Source: Prevotella sp. UBA2850 (GTDB lineage: Bacteria > Bacteroidota > Bacteroidia > Bacteroidales > Bacteroidaceae). From it: DNA of 15,400 nucleotides. The position numbers and the translations under genes are program-made. Location: assembly GCA_002350805.1 (NCBI GenBank), contig DEFO01000025.1:3690-19089 (forward strand), in the 5' to 3' direction. Numbering within the stretch: the stretch's first letter is position 1; each line of letters starts with the position of its first letter. Positions 1 to 6,713 of the stretch are shown in pieces. A model generated the notes under the pieces. That model ran no database searches. It was not told the origin of the DNA and was given only the letters and a program-made list of their open reading frames with translations.

Positions 1-1610
1 AGGCGCGAGCCGTTGAGCTTGTCGAGCGAGTTGGTGCCCTTCAGGATTTCGTCGAGGATGATGAGCGTGTGGCGGTTCTGCCGGCAGGTCTCGATGAGCT
101 GTTGCAGCCGTAGCAGTTCGGCATTGAAGTAGCTGATGCCGTGGGCCAGGTCGTCGGTGGTGCGCATGCTGCTGAACAGTGAGAAGAGCGAGACGCGCAG
201 GCTGTCGGCAAAGACGGGCATACCACAACAGACCAGCACATAGTTGATGCCAATGGAGCGGAGGAAGGTGCTCTTGCCCGCCATGTTCGCGCCGGTGATG
301 ATGTAGTAGCGGCGGTCGGCGATGGTGAAGTCGTTGCGCACGGCCTTCACGCCGAGGAACGGGTGGTAGAGTCCGCGCGCCTCGTAGACCACCTCGTCGG
401 CATCCACCAGTTCAGCGTCCGTGGCCGCCGGCTCGTTGTAGCGGAACGTAGCCAGCGACGCCAGCGCGTCGAAATGGCTTACGGCGGCTATCCATTCATC
501 GATATGCCCCATATATCGGTCTTGCCAGAGTAGGAAGCGGTGCACGATGAAGTAGTCAGCCAGATAGAGGGCATTGGAGATGGGCACCCATATCTCGTTG
601 CGCTGGTCGAGGGCGTTGATGATGCCCTTCAGCAGTCGGAAGGACTTGAGCGCATCCTGCTTGTCGGCCGACAACTGGCGGATGATGTCGCGCCCCTCCT
701 GGCTCTTCAGGTCGGCGGTCACAATCAGCATGATCATGTTGACATAGGTGCTCAGTCGCGGCAGGATGATGTTGATGCTTTGATTGATACGTTTCAACGT
801 TCGGCCAAAAAGCAGATAGACCGTCAGAATCTGCAGTAGCACCCAGAGCATGGGCAGTGCGCCAGACAGCGGGCCAAAGATGACTCCGGCCAGCAGTCCG
901 TAGAAGACAATGATGCTTCCGACGGCTGCAATATGAGTAAGGCGATGGGCGGCAAGGCGGGATACCTGCATCTGCCGCACTGCGTGCAGGGCTTCCAGAA
1001 TGTCGGCCGTGTTAATCTGCCGTCCCTTGCCTTGCGCCATGAATGTCGTCCGCAAGGGTTCTTTTTTCGACAACTCACGGATGGCCTCGCGTCGCGCCTC
1101 TATCTCGTCAATGGTCCTCACCCGCGTCTCGGCCAGTTCCTTTGCCAGGAAATCGCTGCCGCCGGTAGTGACGGTGCGGTTGATGCGGTGGAAGAGCGAC
1201 TGCGGCCCGAAGATGTCGAGGTCGAGCGTGAACGCATGACGGGGATTCACGTATTGCTCTCCCGACGCAAAACCGGAGAAATCGCCGTCGAGATAGTTCA
1301 GTTCCTTCTGATAGACGCTGCGCAGGCTCTCCTTCTCTTCCGCCATCCGGCTGTTCCTACTGTCTCGCCAGCGTATGGCCACGTAGGCAGCTATGAACAA
1401 TACCGCCACCACCAGCGCCGCCACGTTGCTCCACATCGTATAAGCCACGACGCAACCAACAGCCAAGGCAATAGCCGATAACTCCAGCACCACCACCAGC
1501 CGGTTATGCCTGTTCAGCTGCCGGATTTCCTCCGTCAGCGTCTTGATGCGCTCGGTGTAAAGTTCCCTTGGAGTCAGAGCCTGTCTGTATTGTTTGTGAA
1601 TCTCTGTCAT
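1..1610 (-). CDS. MutS-family ATPase, membrane-anchored, C-terminus cut by window edge
   Basis: The frame is open from an ATG at 1610 down to base 1 with no stop: 536 complete codons, C-terminus missing. Two hydrophobic segments lie near residues 38-57 and 62-79, and another pair near 228-268. The C-terminal part is a MutS domain V-type ABC ATPase: Walker A GANMAGKS at about 440-447, the conserved SYFNAELLRL helix at 493-502, and Walker B LIILDE at about 516-521 followed by KGTNS. The mismatch-recognition domain of canonical MutS is absent and membrane segments take its place. It is therefore a MutS-related protein common in Bacteroidetes, not the housekeeping mismatch-repair MutS. Its substrate is unknown; DNA binding or membrane-associated ATPase activity is inference. 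The start is supported by a -7 box 27 nt upstream. The gene lies in line with, but is promoted separately from, the DUF4143 gene behind it. Confidence 0.88.
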   Translation of the reverse strand, partial: MTEIHKQYRQALTPRELYTERIKTLTEEIRQLNRHNRLVVVLELSAIALAVGCVVAYTMWSNVAALVVAVLFIAAYVAIRWRDSRNSRMAEEKESLRSVYQKELNYLDGDFSGFASGEQYVNPRHAFTLDLDIFGPQSLFHRINRTVTTGGSDFLAKELAETRVRTIDEIEARREAIRELSKKEPLRTTFMAQGKGRQINTADILEALHAVRQMQVSRLAAHRLTHIAAVGSIIVFYGLLAGVIFGPLSGALPMLWVLLQILTVYLLFGRTLKRINQSINIILPRLSTYVNMIMLIVTADLKSQEGRDIIRQLSADKQDALKSFRLLKGIINALDQRNEIWVPISNALYLADYFIVHRFLLWQDRYMGHIDEWIAAVSHFDALASLATFRYNEPAATDAELVDADEVVYEARGLYHPFLGVKAVRNDFTIADRRYYIITGANMAGKSTFLRSIGINYVLVCCGMPVFADSLRVSLFSLFSSMRTTDDLAHGISYFNAELLRLQQLIETCRQNRHTLIILDEILKGTNSLDKLNGSR

Positions 1611-1636
1611 GATTGCTACAGATTATCTTTTGGGGG

Positions 1637-1644
1637 CAAAGGTA
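1637..1644 (-). promoter_or_regulatory. Bacteroidetes -7 box for the MutS-like gene
   Basis: On the minus strand this reads TACCTTTG, matching the Bacteroidetes consensus TAnnTTTG. It sits 26 nt before the ATG at 1610, giving a short leader of about 20 nt. I see no TTTG at the expected -33 position (about 1665-1668). Confidence 0.6.
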
Positions 1645-1686
1645 CAATATTTCCTTGAATGATGAGCAGGAAGTCTGCTGCCAAGG

Positions 1687-2874
1687 CTACCACTGAAGGT
1701 GGCGGAAGTTAATGATGCCATTATCCGTCTGGGTACTCTCCTGCGTGCCGTCGTAAACAACCGTTGTCTTTAGCAGCCGCTCCTTCAGCAGAGGCCGCAG
1801 GTAGTTGAGGTTGGCAAAGAAGTCTGCGTTCCACGTCTGAGCGGACTTGATCTCGTATGCCTCCACAAGATTGGGTGGCAGAATGCGCAGCACGTCCACC
1901 TCGCGCTGGCTCTTGTCGCGATAAAAGAACAGTTGCTGCATGTTGTTGCCTCGATTCAGATCGAGCTTCATCATGTCGTTGATGACCATGTTCTCGAACA
2001 GCGCACCTCGCAGCGGATGGACATCCATCTGCTGCTCCGTGCTGATGCCTAACAGGAAAGCAGCCAGTCCCGTGTCGTAGAAATAGAGTTTTGGCGTCTT
2101 CGTCAGCCGCTTGCCGATGTTGGTGTAGTATGGGTGCAGCATATAGACCACATAGGAAGCAGCAAGGATGCTGAGCCAATGTTTAATGGTTGGTACACTG
2201 ACGCCAACCTCATTTGACACAGCCGACGCATTGAACTCTTGGCCTACACGGCTGGCACACAAGCGAATGAATGTCTGGAATGCCTGCAGGTCTTTCACGT
2301 TGATGAGTGTACGCACATCGCGCTCTATATAAGTAGTATAGTAATTGCTTAGCAGTTGCTGGCGTAGCAACTCGTTGTCAGCTGTCCATACAGCGGGGAA
2401 CCCACCATAGAGTAGCATCTTCGACGTGCTGGCCTCTGGTTGATATGACAAAATCTCAGCCGTACTAAGGGGAAGAAGCGAATAGACGGCAGTACGCCCG
2501 GCCATCGATTGCGTAATTTTCTCCATCAGCGCGAAGTTATTGCTGCCTGTCACAATGTAGTGGTGCTGGTCGGTACCCTGAAAACGGTCTTCATCGACCG
2601 TGACCTGCAAATACGAAAAGATGGTGGGGTAATGCTGTGCCTCGTCTATGATGACCCCCTTCGGATAGCGATTGAGAAAGGCCACAGGGTCAGCCTGTAC
2701 ATCTGCCAACGTAGCAGCATGCTCAAAGCTGACGTATGGCAGCTCTGGAAATTGCTCACGGCACAGCGTGGTCTTACCCGATTGGCGCGGTCCGGTCAGC
2801 GTAATGACGGGTAAAACACTAAATATATCAGAAAATGACGATGCTAACGTTCTGTTTATTAAAGTCTTACTCAT
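1687..2874 (-). CDS. AAA ATPase with DUF4143 and nuclease-like C-terminal domain
   Basis: A 395-residue protein of the widespread AAA_14/DUF4143 family. Walker A is GPRQSGKTT at residues 28-36 and Walker B is VIIDEAQ at 74-80. A sensor-like VTGSNNF follows at about 108-114. The DUF4143 winged-helix part spans roughly 185-345 (SVPTIKHWLSIL, then FYDTGLAAFLLG), with the usual ALFENMV helix at 291-297. D327 and E341-x-K343 resemble a PD-(D/E)xK nuclease core. The frame can be read upstream to a TTG at 2934, but that codon lies upstream of the -7 box at 2912-2919 and would not be transcribed. The ATG at 2874 is therefore chosen. The cellular role of the family is not settled, and nothing nearby ties it to the export locus. 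It ends with TAG at 1687-1689. Confidence 0.9.
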   Translation of the reverse strand: MSKTLINRTLASSFSDIFSVLPVITLTGPRQSGKTTLCREQFPELPYVSFEHAATLADVQADPVAFLNRYPKGVIIDEAQHYPTIFSYLQVTVDEDRFQGTDQHHYIVTGSNNFALMEKITQSMAGRTAVYSLLPLSTAEILSYQPEASTSKMLLYGGFPAVWTADNELLRQQLLSNYYTTYIERDVRTLINVKDLQAFQTFIRLCASRVGQEFNASAVSNEVGVSVPTIKHWLSILAASYVVYMLHPYYTNIGKRLTKTPKLYFYDTGLAAFLLGISTEQQMDVHPLRGALFENMVINDMMKLDLNRGNNMQQLFFYRDKSQREVDVLRILPPNLVEAYEIKSAQTWNADFFANLNYLRPLLKERLLKTTVVYDGTQESTQTDNGIINFRHLQW

Positions 2875-2911
2875 GCAGTGGACAAATTTAAAGTTGGACT
2901 TAAAATTTGGC

Positions 2912-2943
2912 CAAAGGTACAACTTTTCTTTCAAACCACCAAA
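2912..2943 (-). promoter_or_regulatory. Consensus promoter of the DUF4143 ATPase gene
   Basis: On the minus strand, TTTG (2940-2943), a 20-nt spacer and TACCTTTG (2912-2919) match the Bacteroidetes -33/-7 promoter closely. Transcription would start near 2905, about 30 nt before the ATG at 2874. This decides the start codon of that gene. Confidence 0.75.
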
Positions 2944-2948
2944 TGTTT

Positions 2949-2986
2949 CGGGCGAAATCTATCCATACGCAGATAGATTTCGCCCG
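2949..2986 (-). terminator. 15-bp perfect hairpin after permease 1
   Basis: Arms 2949-2963 and 2972-2986 are exact reverse complements (core CGGGCGAAATCTAT) around an 8-nt loop. The hairpin begins 5 nt past the TAA of the permease gene at 2992. On the minus strand it is followed by AAACATTT, so the U-tract is poor. Position and stem strength still make an intrinsic terminator the best reading. It also sits just upstream of the next gene's -33 element. Confidence 0.7.
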
Positions 2987-2991
2987 TTTAG

Positions 2992-5367
2992 TTACTCCGT
3001 CTTGATATTCTTTACGGGATTCTCAGAAGCAGCGCGCCAACTCTGGATGATGACGGTGAGCAGGCTGATGATGAGGCAGACCGACCCGGCAACAGCGAAT
3101 ATCCATGGGCTGAGCGCGATACGATAGGAGAAGTTCGTGAGCCAGTCGCTCATGATATAGTAGGAGACCGGCACGGCGACGACGAACGAAAACAGCATGG
3201 GCACGGAGAAGGTGCGGAGCATCAGCAGCAAGACCTCTCCTGAAGTGGAGCCCATCACCTTGCGGATGGCTATTTCCTTCTTGCGCTGGCGGATGAAAAA
3301 GAGCGACAGCCCCACGTAGCCCAGCACCGAGATGACGATGGCAATAAGGGTGAAGAGGGAGACGATGCGCAGCGTGTTTTGCTCATTCTCAAACGCTTTT
3401 TCTATAGATTCCTCAATACTCTGCACTCTCTCAAGGCCATGCACCTTCTTGGCATCAGGGTCTTCCAACTTTCCAACCATTTCCTGAAAAGCGGCCTTTG
3501 CTTTCTTATCGCCATTTGTCTTTACCATGTAATCTGGAAATTCCTTGTCCTTTTGTATCAGGATGGCAAAGGGTGGCACTTCGGCATTCAACACATTGGC
3601 CAACTGGATGTCATTAAGCACACCGGCAATAGGATCCTTACTGCCTGTTCCCCAGTCTATTTCGCGCGTCTCATCGGTATATCCCAACTGGTGCAAGGCT
3701 TTTTCCGTGAAGTAGTATCCACCATTGGCAGAACCATAATCCTTGATGATTTTCAGTCCCAGGAGGTCGAAAGAGCGCTGATCCATAGATGTACAGAATA
3801 GCATCAGGTAATTATCGCCCCGTATAATAGTCATTGCACTGGGGAAATTGTAATTGAAGAGCCCGCCCTCATATGTGCCGATTTTCTCAACAAACGGCAT
3901 CTTGGTCAATTGATTGCCAATAATCTGACTTTTACCATCTGGACTCATAATACAGAAGAGGTTCTCTGTATCGAATCCGCGTGGCACATGAATCAGGTGA
4001 TTCAGTTGCAGCCAGATGACGAGCGATGCTGTAAGCATCGTCATGGTTATCACGTTCTGCAGGATGATGAACAAGCGTCCCAGCACCATCTTGGAATGGA
4101 AGCGAAAGTTGCCTTTCACAATGTCAATCGGCTGATAACGCGAGAGATGAAAGGAGGGCAGAATGCCCGAAATGACACCTGTCAGTAGAATAAAGGCAAG
4201 ACTTATACTGACACTTACCAAATTAATATCATCAAGCAGGGATATTTTTCCCCTGAACAGGTTGGCTGCATCATCCTGAAGACATATCGCTAAGAAAAGG
4301 CCAATCACAAAAGAGAGGGTCACCATCAATGTCGATTCAAGAATCAATTTGAGTGACACACGCAGTTGACTGCTACCAAACAACTTTCTGGTAGCCATCT
4401 CCTTCGCACGGAAGCCTGTGTTGGCAATTGTCAGATTGATATAGTTGGTGATGGCAAAGAAAAGGAGAATCAGCACCGCAGCCAGCAGAATGTGCAGCCG
4501 CAACTTATCGCCCTTCATAAGGTCTTTCCCGTTGTTTTGCGGCGCAAACATCACATCCTTCAGTGCCGTCAGGCTAGTTTTGTGCTCACTCATGATAGGA
4601 TTGAAGTTCTTTTTAATATAGTCATCAATGGTCTTCTTCTTACTCTCGAGCGTCATGCCAGGACGAAGCATGAAGAAAGCCTTGCATGTACTAAACGCAG
4701 TCGCGGCGAAGTTATAATTAAAGAAATGATAGCCCACCAACTGCGGATAGCGCTCCATGCTGGCTATCACCTGTGTTTCATTGGGTAATACCGTATGATC
4801 CAAGTCCCTGACTACTGCGCTTACTGTATAGACCAGCGTACTGTCGTAATCGTCCTTTACATAGTCGCTTTCACATTCGCCTACAATCTGCAATGACTCG
4901 CCTATGGGGTCTTTATCTCCAAACAATCGTCGGGCCAGACGTTCAGTGATGACACATTTGTCTGGGGCATCAAGAGCCGTCAGCCTGTCGCCCTCCAGTA
5001 GCGGGAAATCGAAGAACTGGAAGAATGTAGAGTCTGCCAGCATAATGGTGGTGTGCTCATTCTCCGCTTCTGTCACTTCCTGTTGACCATACTTAATCCT
5101 TCCCTTCTGGCTCAGCACACAGCAGGTCTGTTCCACCTCAGGACACATATCCCTGATACCCTTCACCGCTTCAGGCCACATGGCAAATCCTTCCTGATTA
5201 CCTACCAGATAGATGCGGTCAGCATTCTTGTGCCACGAGTCGATACTATACTGGCGCCAGGTATAGTCGCCCATCAGAATGATGAACATCAGCGACACCA
5301 CCAGCCCCGCTATATTAATAAAGGTATATAGCTTATTGCGCGAGAGGAAACGGAAATAACTCTTCAT
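2992..5367 (-). CDS. FtsX/MacB-type ABC transporter permease (permease 1)
   Basis: A 791-residue inner-membrane permease with the two-module Bacteroidetes architecture. One N-terminal TM (about 15-33) is followed by a large periplasmic MacB-PCD-like domain (about 34-290), three TMs of an FtsX module (about 291-312, 339-362, 383-404), another TM (428-453), a second periplasmic domain (about 455-665), and three TMs of a second FtsX module (668-692, 718-739, 754-774). The cytoplasmic RKKEIAIRKVMGS at 695-707 is the typical loop before the next TM and probably contacts an ATPase. It is paralogous to permease 2; both end in IKTE. No ABC ATPase is adjacent. The ATG at 5365-5367 has a TAAATTTG -7 box 24 nt upstream and a two-part operator further up, so it is probably controlled by the neighbouring two-component system. 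The substrate is unknown; lipid, lipoprotein or peptide export are options for the family. Confidence 0.92.
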   Translation of the reverse strand: MKSYFRFLSRNKLYTFINIAGLVVSLMFIILMGDYTWRQYSIDSWHKNADRIYLVGNQEGFAMWPEAVKGIRDMCPEVEQTCCVLSQKGRIKYGQQEVTEAENEHTTIMLADSTFFQFFDFPLLEGDRLTALDAPDKCVITERLARRLFGDKDPIGESLQIVGECESDYVKDDYDSTLVYTVSAVVRDLDHTVLPNETQVIASMERYPQLVGYHFFNYNFAATAFSTCKAFFMLRPGMTLESKKKTIDDYIKKNFNPIMSEHKTSLTALKDVMFAPQNNGKDLMKGDKLRLHILLAAVLILLFFAITNYINLTIANTGFRAKEMATRKLFGSSQLRVSLKLILESTLMVTLSFVIGLFLAICLQDDAANLFRGKISLLDDINLVSVSISLAFILLTGVISGILPSFHLSRYQPIDIVKGNFRFHSKMVLGRLFIILQNVITMTMLTASLVIWLQLNHLIHVPRGFDTENLFCIMSPDGKSQIIGNQLTKMPFVEKIGTYEGGLFNYNFPSAMTIIRGDNYLMLFCTSMDQRSFDLLGLKIIKDYGSANGGYYFTEKALHQLGYTDETREIDWGTGSKDPIAGVLNDIQLANVLNAEVPPFAILIQKDKEFPDYMVKTNGDKKAKAAFQEMVGKLEDPDAKKVHGLERVQSIEESIEKAFENEQNTLRIVSLFTLIAIVISVLGYVGLSLFFIRQRKKEIAIRKVMGSTSGEVLLLMLRTFSVPMLFSFVVAVPVSYYIMSDWLTNFSYRIALSPWIFAVAGSVCLIISLLTVIIQSWRAASENPVKNIKTE

Positions 5368-5391
5368 ATCAATTTCTGATTATTGTTGCTG

Positions 5392-5422
5392 CAAATTTAA
5401 GGCAATAAAACAAATCCGCCAA
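5392..5422 (-). promoter_or_regulatory. Promoter of permease 1
   Basis: On the minus strand, TTG at 5420-5422, a 20-nt spacer and TAAATTTG at 5392-5399 fit the Bacteroidetes -33/-7 pattern. The -33 element lies inside the terminator hairpin of the preceding gene, so the two signals overlap. The perfect operator palindrome begins 50 nt upstream of the -7 box. Confidence 0.6.
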
Positions 5423-5442
5423 GGTTTTTGGCCCTGGCGGAT
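5414..5442 (-). terminator. Intrinsic terminator after the beta-barrel gene
   Basis: The inverted repeat pairs ATCCGCCA (5414-5421) with TGGCGGAT (5435-5442), then an A-C mismatch and two more G-C pairs. On the minus strand it is followed by the T-rich TTTGTTTTATT. It lies about 50 nt past the stop codon at 5493. It should stop read-through from the upstream operon into permease 1, leaving permease 1 dependent on its own promoter. Confidence 0.65.
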
Positions 5443-5449
5443 GCCGATT

Positions 5450-5487
5450 GTCTAAAAATTAGACACTTTGGCGTATGATTTTTAGAC
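5450..5487. promoter_or_regulatory. Two-part operator upstream of permease 1
   Basis: A perfect palindrome GTCTAA-AAA-TTAGAC at 5450-5464 is followed by GTATGA-TTT-TTAGAC at 5473-5487, with centres 23 bp apart. The same pair with the same spacing occurs at 11865-11902. An 18-nt block (5472-5489 and 11887-11904) is identical in both. Exactly 50 nt separate the palindrome from the permease -7 box. I infer binding sites for a dimeric regulator, most simply the response regulator at 12000. Confidence 0.72.
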
Positions 5488-5492
5488 AGTTG

Positions 5493-6230
5493 TCAGAACT
5501 GATAGCCGATGGAGAGGTCGGCAGAGATGTTCTTGGGGTGAGCGCCCAGAAGGACGGCGGTGGCGGCGTTGCCCGCAGGATTGCCCATAAAACCGGCATT
5601 GCAGACTTTTGTCAGTCCGACGGCTACGTTATAGCCGATGATGATGTGGCCGACCGTCAGGTCCATGCCGCCATACGCGCCAGCATCCCAACGGTTGAAC
5701 GACGGATAGTCCACCTTGCGGTTTTCCTTGTCGTAGGCACATGAGTTGAAATCGAAGGGACGGCTGAAGTGGTTCACACCGAACGTCTCGCTGTGATCGG
5801 TGTTCAGCACGTTCATGTGGGTCTTGCCACTTAGCCCATAGGCCACGTAGCCGCCACTGCGGAAGGTGAGGAAGCAATCTTTGCCCAATCTCAGGCGGGC
5901 AGCCATCTGTAACGGCAGCTGCAGGTAGTCGAGCCGTGTGCCATACTGTGCCTCCATGATTTGTTCATTGCCGTAGAAGCCATCAAACTTCCAACCTTTT
6001 CTCACGAATTGGAGGGAAGGCTGGAAGCGCCAGACGCCATTCTTCGACAGTCCGATGTCGGCTCCGCCACCTACGTGGAATCCCACTCGGTCTTTGATAT
6101 TCGTTACACCTGCGAAGGCGGTGGAATAGCCGATGCCGCCACGTGCCTGCCAGTGGATGTCCTGACCGCTTGCCATAAGGGGAAGTGCGCAGAGCACTGC
6201 TCCAATCATTGCTTTTCTTAGTTTTTTCAT
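5493..6230 (-). CDS. Outer-membrane beta-barrel protein (PorT-like family)
   Basis: A 245-residue secreted protein. The N-terminus KKLRKAMIGAVLCALPLMAS is a signal peptide, with likely cleavage before QD at about 23-24. The mature part has alternating beta-strand patterns (GGIGYSTAFAG, GFHVGGGADIGL, LDYLQLPLQMAARL, GAYGGMDLTVGHIIIGYNVAVGL) and ends in the aromatic GYQF, typical of small Bacteroidetes outer-membrane barrels. The frame extends to an ATG at 6293, but that would put 21 non-signal residues before the signal peptide, so the start at 6230 is preferred. Upstream AAAAAAGATATC gives an A-rich, non-Shine-Dalgarno context usual in this phylum. It lies between the two permeases on the same strand and may be an accessory to the export system, but that link rests on position only. 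Confidence 0.83.
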   Translation of the reverse strand: MKKLRKAMIGAVLCALPLMASGQDIHWQARGGIGYSTAFAGVTNIKDRVGFHVGGGADIGLSKNGVWRFQPSLQFVRKGWKFDGFYGNEQIMEAQYGTRLDYLQLPLQMAARLRLGKDCFLTFRSGGYVAYGLSGKTHMNVLNTDHSETFGVNHFSRPFDFNSCAYDKENRKVDYPSFNRWDAGAYGGMDLTVGHIIIGYNVAVGLTKVCNAGFMGNPAGNAATAVLLGAHPKNISADLSIGYQF

Positions 6231-6302
6231 GATATCTTTTTTATATTGATTGTATTCTGTCAGAGTAAACTCGCAAAAGAAAAGTTCTTGCATGTGGCGG
6301 TG

Positions 6303-6413
6303 TTAAAAATCTTTAAGTTTCGTATATTCCCAACTATTCTCGTAGTTCAGGAGTTCAGACAATACCGTCTGGAGTCCTATAAGTCCGTAGAAGATATCGA
6401 TGTGTCTATTGAT
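6303..6413 (-). pseudogene. Possible C-terminal gene remnant
   Basis: On the minus strand 36 codons are open between TGA (6414-6416) and TAA (6303-6305). The translation looks protein-like: an amphipathic IFYGLIGLQTVLSELL followed by NYENSWEYTKLKDF. There is no start codon in frame, and the frames upstream are broken by several stops. It may be the tail of a decayed gene or chance. I do not recognise the family. Confidence 0.2.
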
Positions 6414-6449
6414 TCAGCATAACAGTGGAATAACTGTCTATTGTTTCAG
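6403..6449 (+). repeat. Direct repeat of 15 bp, 14/15 identical, 32-bp offset
   Basis: TGTCTATTGATTCAG at 6403-6417 and TGTCTATTGTTTCAG at 6435-6449 differ at one base. A third TGTCTAT occurs at 6472-6478. The GTCTA half resembles half of the GTCTAA operator motif, but the right half does not match TTAGAC and the spacing is 32 rather than 23 bp. The function is unknown. Confidence 0.5.
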
Positions 6450-6499
6450 TTTCATACAGAGAAAAGTGTCCTGTCTATGCGTACAGATGCTTTGTAGCC

Positions 6500-6551
6500 G
6501 TACCAATGTTTGGTACTGCCAGTACCAAAACTTGGACTTGATTTTGGTACT
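6500..6551. repeat. Cluster of alternating GTACC inverted repeats
   Basis: Four alternating half-sites form three overlapping dyads: GTACCAA-N3-TTGGTAC (6500-6516), GGTACT-N3-AGTACC (6512-6526) and AGTACCAAAA-N11-TTTTGGTACT (6521-6530 with 6542-6551). All arms are perfect. Neither strand has an adjacent U-run, so this is less like a terminator than a multi-site protein-binding element or a cruciform. It lies about 270 bp upstream of the beta-barrel gene. Confidence 0.55.
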
Positions 6552-6713
6552 GAGATTTAACATTTTTTTGTTTGTACTTAACGATTTTGACAGACTACTT
6601 GTAGCCTTATTCACCTTAACGGTTGACGCTGATGAAACTTATTTTTAATTCACGTTGATTCTTCTTTACGTTATTCATTTTGAGTTTCGGAGGTACGAGG
6701 GGGCGAAGACTTG

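Larger units (their letters stand above)
6231..6713. other. 483-bp gene-free interval between permease 2 and the beta-barrel gene
   Basis: I find no convincing gene here. A plus-strand frame at 6400-6648 is Cys/Phe-rich and unlike any family I know. The interval holds a short minus-strand open remnant (6303-6413), a 15-bp direct repeat (6403-6449), a cluster of GTACC dyads (6500-6551) and an AT-rich stretch (6552-6660). A weak candidate -7 box for the beta-barrel gene (TTCTTTTG on the minus strand, 6274-6281) lacks the A of TAnnTTTG. Confidence 0.6.

Noticed and set aside
933..1481. Long plus-strand frame encoding 182 residues
   Set aside because: It lies antisense inside the MutS-like gene, whose ATPase motifs are clear, and its own product has no recognisable features.
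2875..2934. Longer N-terminus of the DUF4143 ATPase from a TTG at 2934
   Set aside because: That codon lies upstream of the -7 box and would not be transcribed; the ATG at 2874 begins the conserved sequence.
5400..5449. Sigma-54 promoter (GG-N10-GC) upstream of permease 1
   Set aside because: GG and GC pairs are present but with 12 or 15 nt between them, and the linked regulator has no AAA+ domain.
5450..5487. Operator pair read as part of a CRISPR or transposon end
   Set aside because: There are only two units per site, they are palindromic and tied to promoter positions, and no transposase or cas gene is present.
6581..6596. GATTTTGACAG resembling the operator core GATTTTTAGACAG
   Set aside because: It needs a two-base deletion to align and has no partner palindrome at 23 bp.
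6400..6648. Plus-strand frame of 82 residues in the intergenic gap
   Set aside because: Composition is biased to Cys, Phe and Leu, it overlaps the repeats and dyads, and no promoter box or family resemblance was found.
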